Assembly: GCA_035513175.1 (NCBI GenBank)
Contig: DATKCN010000378.1
Location: 1-19,828, forward strand
Direction: 5' to 3'
Origin: DATKCN01 sp035513175
GTDB lineage: Bacteria; Chloroflexota; Chloroflexia; Thermomicrobiales; CFX8
Length of the DNA stretch: 19,828 nt
Positions 17,923 to 19,828 of this stretch are shown here, one piece after another (within the stretch, counting starts at the first letter, position 1; each line of letters opens with the position of its first letter). The position numbers were made by a program, and so were the translations under genes. The notes under the pieces are model-generated. The model was given only the letters and a program-made list of their open reading frames with translations, ran no database searches and had not been told where the DNA came from.

Positions 17923-17934
17923 TGACGGACGTCA
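17923..17934. promoter_or_regulatory. short dyad upstream of pyrG, possible operator
   Basis: TGACG and CGTCA flank a 2-bp centre, giving a 12-bp dyad about 40 bp upstream of the pyrG start. On the minus strand it abuts TTGACA (17922-17917). No AT-rich -10 follows at the right distance, so an active promoter here is unproven. Confidence 0.25.
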
Positions 17935-18014
17935 GCCCACGACTACCAGCGCGGCAAGCGCGGAACTCCTGCATGCTGCTTCGCCCGGCGCCCAGGTTGC
18001 CGGTCCAATCGACA

Positions 18015-18650
18015 CTATAGCGCGAGCACGACGACTTCCGGCGTTTCCCCCAGGTCGCTCTTGCGCACGATCAGCTTCTCGCGCGGCGCGACCTCCTGAA
18101 TGCCCATCTCTTTAAGAAACCGCTCCAGCGGATCGCGGTCCGTGTCACCGGAGGCGGTCCAGTACTGCATGGGAATGATGATGCGGGGATCGATCTGAGC
18201 GATAACCTCGACGGCTTTCACGGCATCGAGCACGGGACCGCCGCCGACTGGAACAATGAGCACGTCGACAGAGCTGAGGCTCTCCACCTGGCTCTCGGTC
18301 AGCGCGTGGCCGAGGTCCCCGAGGTGGCAGACGACAATGTCCTCGATCTCAAGCACGTAGGCCGTGTTGCGGCCGTGCTCGGCGCCGTTCTGCTCGTCGT
18401 GGTACGTGCGGATGCCGGTGATGAACACCTCGTTCATCTCGTACTCGCCGGGGCCGGTGACGAGCTTGGTTGTGCCGGTGGCCATGTCGGTATAGGTGTG
18501 TCCGGGGTGGTCGTGCGAGATGGTGACGATGTCGGCGCGCTGCTTCTCGACCTTGTAACCCAGCGAGCGCGGGACCGGGTCCATCAGAATCGTAGCCTCG
18601 CGCGAGCGCACACGGAAGCACGCGTGGCCATACCACTTAATCTCTGCCAT
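18015..18650 (-). CDS. metallo-beta-lactamase-fold hydrolase (COG2220/UlaG-like)
   Basis: A 211-residue MBL-fold protein, beginning IKWYGHACFRVRS as in UlaG-like Zn-dependent hydrolases. The metal motif is SHDHPGHTYTD (45-55): His46, His48 and His51 are present, but the Asp that normally precedes the last His is Gly50. Further ligand candidates are His84 in TYHDEQN and His109, Asp112 and His115 in CHLGDLGH. PVGGGPVLDAVKAVEV and IIIPMQYWT complete the fold. The substrate is unknown. The ATG at 18650 has AGGGA four to five nt upstream. It has its own likely promoter at 18737-18745. Confidence 0.9.
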   Translation of the reverse strand: MAEIKWYGHACFRVRSREATILMDPVPRSLGYKVEKQRADIVTISHDHPGHTYTDMATGTTKLVTGPGEYEMNEVFITGIRTYHDEQNGAEHGRNTAYVLEIEDIVVCHLGDLGHALTESQVESLSSVDVLIVPVGGGPVLDAVKAVEVIAQIDPRIIIPMQYWTASGDTDRDPLERFLKEMGIQEVAPREKLIVRKSDLGETPEVVVLAL

Positions 18651-18736
18651 CGTTCCCTATCGTTTCAGGGCCGTTCGGCGATCCAGGCGCTACGTTGTCA
18701 GGTGGGCAGCAACCCGTGTCCCAGGGCGCCTAGATG

Positions 18737-18745
18737 AGCATATCA
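18737..18745 (-). promoter_or_regulatory. extended -10 promoter for the MBL hydrolase gene
   Basis: TGATATGCT on the minus strand is an extended -10 (TGn plus TATGCT), about 87 bp upstream of the start. It shares the TGATA core with the atp promoter. No -35 match is seen. Confidence 0.4.
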
Positions 18746-18803
18746 CGCGTCGAACGGACGCGGAAGTGGGAATTGTCGCCTCGTGGGGAACCCCACCCCC
18801 CCA

Positions 18804-18844
18804 TCCCCGTCAAGTGCTGCCGCACCCCCACAGGGATACGGGGA
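18804..18844. repeat. inverted repeat upstream of the TetR promoter
   Basis: TCCCCGT (18804-18810) is the perfect complement of ACGGGGA (18838-18844), and a smaller GTGC/GCAC hairpin lies inside the loop. A separate short palindrome, GTGGGG-AA-CCCCAC, is at 18783-18796. Both lie in the 246-bp divergent region between the MBL and TetR genes. No role can be assigned. Confidence 0.4.
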
Positions 18845-18859
18845 GTGGTTGCGAGGTGA

Positions 18860-18888
18860 TTGACATGGGCGGATATTTCATGTTAGTG
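18860..18888 (+). promoter_or_regulatory. TetR-gene promoter (consensus -35)
   Basis: TTGACA at 18860-18865 is a perfect -35. At 17-18 bp spacing the -10 region reads TTAGTG or TAGTGT (18883-18889), a weak match that falls inside the operator dyad. Transcription would start at or within a few bases of the ATG at 18897. Confidence 0.45.
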
Positions 18889-18900
18889 TAAATAACATGA
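18878..18900. promoter_or_regulatory. TetR operator dyad overlapping the start codon
   Basis: The 8-bp arms TCATGTTA (18878-18885) and TAACATGA (18893-18900) are perfect complements with a 7-bp centre. The site covers the weak -10 and the ATG of the regulator, the classical place for autorepression by a TetR dimer. Confidence 0.7.
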
Positions 18901-19499
18901 ATAGTGAGACGGGCAAGCGCGGGTATCAGATGGTGGCGCGCGCGGAGGCGGCGGCGGCAACGGCCGAACGCATCATGGACGCGGCCGTCGAGCTGTTTCT
19001 GGAGCAGCCATCCGACCAGATGCGGCTCGACGAGGTCGCGGCCAGAGCGGGGGTGACGGTGCAGACGGTGTTGCGCCGCTTCGGAAGCAAGGAGGGTCTG
19101 TTCTCGGCCACGGTTGAGCGCGAATCGACGCGAGTGCGGGATGAGCGGGGGCAGGTCGCACCCGGCGACGTGCAAGGGGCGATTGCCAACCTCGTTGAGC
19201 ACTACGAGGAGCTTGGCGATCTGGTCATACGGCTGCTGGCGGAGGAGGACAGAATGCCTGGCCTCCGGATGATCACGGACCGGGGAAGGGCGCTGCACCG
19301 GGACTGGTGTCAGACCGTCTTCGAACCGTTCCTGGCGCCGCTGGCCGACGCGGATCGCGGGCGAAGGCTGGCGCAACTGGTCGCGATTTGCGACGTGTAC
19401 ACCTGGAAGCTGCTGCGGCGCGACCAGGGCTTGAGCCGCGTACAGACCGAGCTGGCGCTCGTGGAGATGCTGGCTCCATTTACGAAAGAAGGCAGCTGA
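18897..19499 (+). CDS. TetR/AcrR-family transcriptional regulator
   Basis: A 200-residue one-component repressor. The N-terminal DNA-binding domain is clear: AERIMDAAVELFLEQ (23-37), then the helix-turn-helix LDEVAARAGVTVQTVLRRF (44-62) and GSKEGLFSATVE. The C-terminal ligand domain is helical and not assignable to a known inducer. The ATG at 18897 lies inside the operator dyad and has no Shine-Dalgarno; with TTGACA 37 bp upstream, leaderless translation is plausible. A second in-frame ATG at 18930 would still keep the whole DNA-binding domain. Its stop overlaps the ATG of the glycosyltransferase gene (ATGA), so the regulator probably controls that gene as well as itself. Confidence 0.93.
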   Translation: MNSETGKRGYQMVARAEAAAATAERIMDAAVELFLEQPSDQMRLDEVAARAGVTVQTVLRRFGSKEGLFSATVERESTRVRDERGQVAPGDVQGAIANLVEHYEELGDLVIRLLAEEDRMPGLRMITDRGRALHRDWCQTVFEPFLAPLADADRGRRLAQLVAICDVYTWKLLRRDQGLSRVQTELALVEMLAPFTKEGS

Positions 19500-19828
19500 T
19501 GGGGCGTATCCTGGCCTATACATCGCCCGCCATGGGGCACCTGTTCCCGCTGACGCCGCTCCTGCTCGAGCTCCAGCGGCGCGGGCATGAAATCCACCTG
19601 CGCACGCTCGCCAGCCGCGTGGAGCTGATGCGCGGGCTGGGGTTCGAGGCCGACGCGATCGACCCCGCCATCGAGCAGATCCGGCACGATGACTACACGG
19701 CCAGGAATCCGCGCAAGGCGCTCGAGCTCGCCACGAGCGTGTTCGCGAGACGCGGCGATCTCGACGCGCCCGACATTGCGAGGGCCATCGACGCCGTTCA
19801 GCCGGACGCCGTGATCGTCGACGTGAAC
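19499..19828 (+). CDS. GT1-family (MGT/UGT-like) glycosyltransferase, N-terminal part
   Basis: The ATG at 19499 overlaps the TetR stop, and 110 codons are open to the window end. The protein begins GRILAYTSPAMGHLFPLTPL, the hallmark of GT1 glycosyltransferases such as macrolide and rhamnosyl transferases: a first Rossmann strand, the GH of the acceptor pocket, then LLLELQRRGHEIHLRT. Later PDAVIVDVN matches the strand before the acceptor site. The sugar-donor domain is outside the window. A TetR partner suggests induction by a small molecule, perhaps for its glycosylation; that is inference. Confidence 0.88.
   Translation, partial: MGRILAYTSPAMGHLFPLTPLLLELQRRGHEIHLRTLASRVELMRGLGFEADAIDPAIEQIRHDDYTARNPRKALELATSVFARRGDLDAPDIARAIDAVQPDAVIVDVN

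Overview
The window is a GC-rich bacterial chromosome segment made almost entirely of core genes. The gene families, the layout and the frequent GTG and TTG starts fit a Chloroflexota genome, possibly Thermomicrobia-like. That placement is inference: there is no rRNA or other decisive marker here. Almost everything is transcribed from the minus strand; only the two ends carry plus-strand genes. I found no tRNA, rRNA, CRISPR array, transposase or phage gene.

Layout from left to right. A plus-strand beta-propeller protein (2-925, cut by the window edge) faces a minus-strand block. Read in the direction of transcription, the minus-strand units are as follows. (1) A metallo-beta-lactamase-fold hydrolase (18015-18650), followed by pyrG (16218-17882). 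(2) The complete F1Fo ATP synthase operon atpI/Z-atpB-atpE-atpF-atpH-atpA-atpG-atpD-atpC, with murA 36 bp behind atpC and a hairpin terminator after murA (7153-7185). (3) mreB/mbl and a nitroreductase. (4) An HD-domain phosphohydrolase, rodA and dnaX, with a broken 3' remnant of an M20 peptidase fused to the end of dnaX. At the right end, a plus-strand TetR regulator overlaps the start of a GT1 glycosyltransferase that runs out of the window. A perfect dyad operator sits over the TetR start codon.

Functionally, the ATP synthase block makes ATP from a proton gradient: the c subunit has the proton-type rather than the sodium-type site. MurA, MreB and RodA supply cell-wall precursor synthesis, the elongation scaffold and a peptidoglycan polymerase. 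PyrG makes CTP and DnaX loads the replication clamp. The order atp operon-murA-mreB/mbl matches Bacillus subtilis once the sporulation genes lying there are removed.

No new biological system stands out. The most interesting points are the dnaX/M20 junction, RNA structures at several atp ribosome binding sites (notably one that could couple atpG translation to atpA), a heptamer repeat in the atpD-atpC spacer, the TetR operator/leaderless arrangement, and unusual residues in RodA, PyrG and the MBL protein. The largest gene-free stretch is 246 bp (18651-18896), so no gap exceeds 300 bp.
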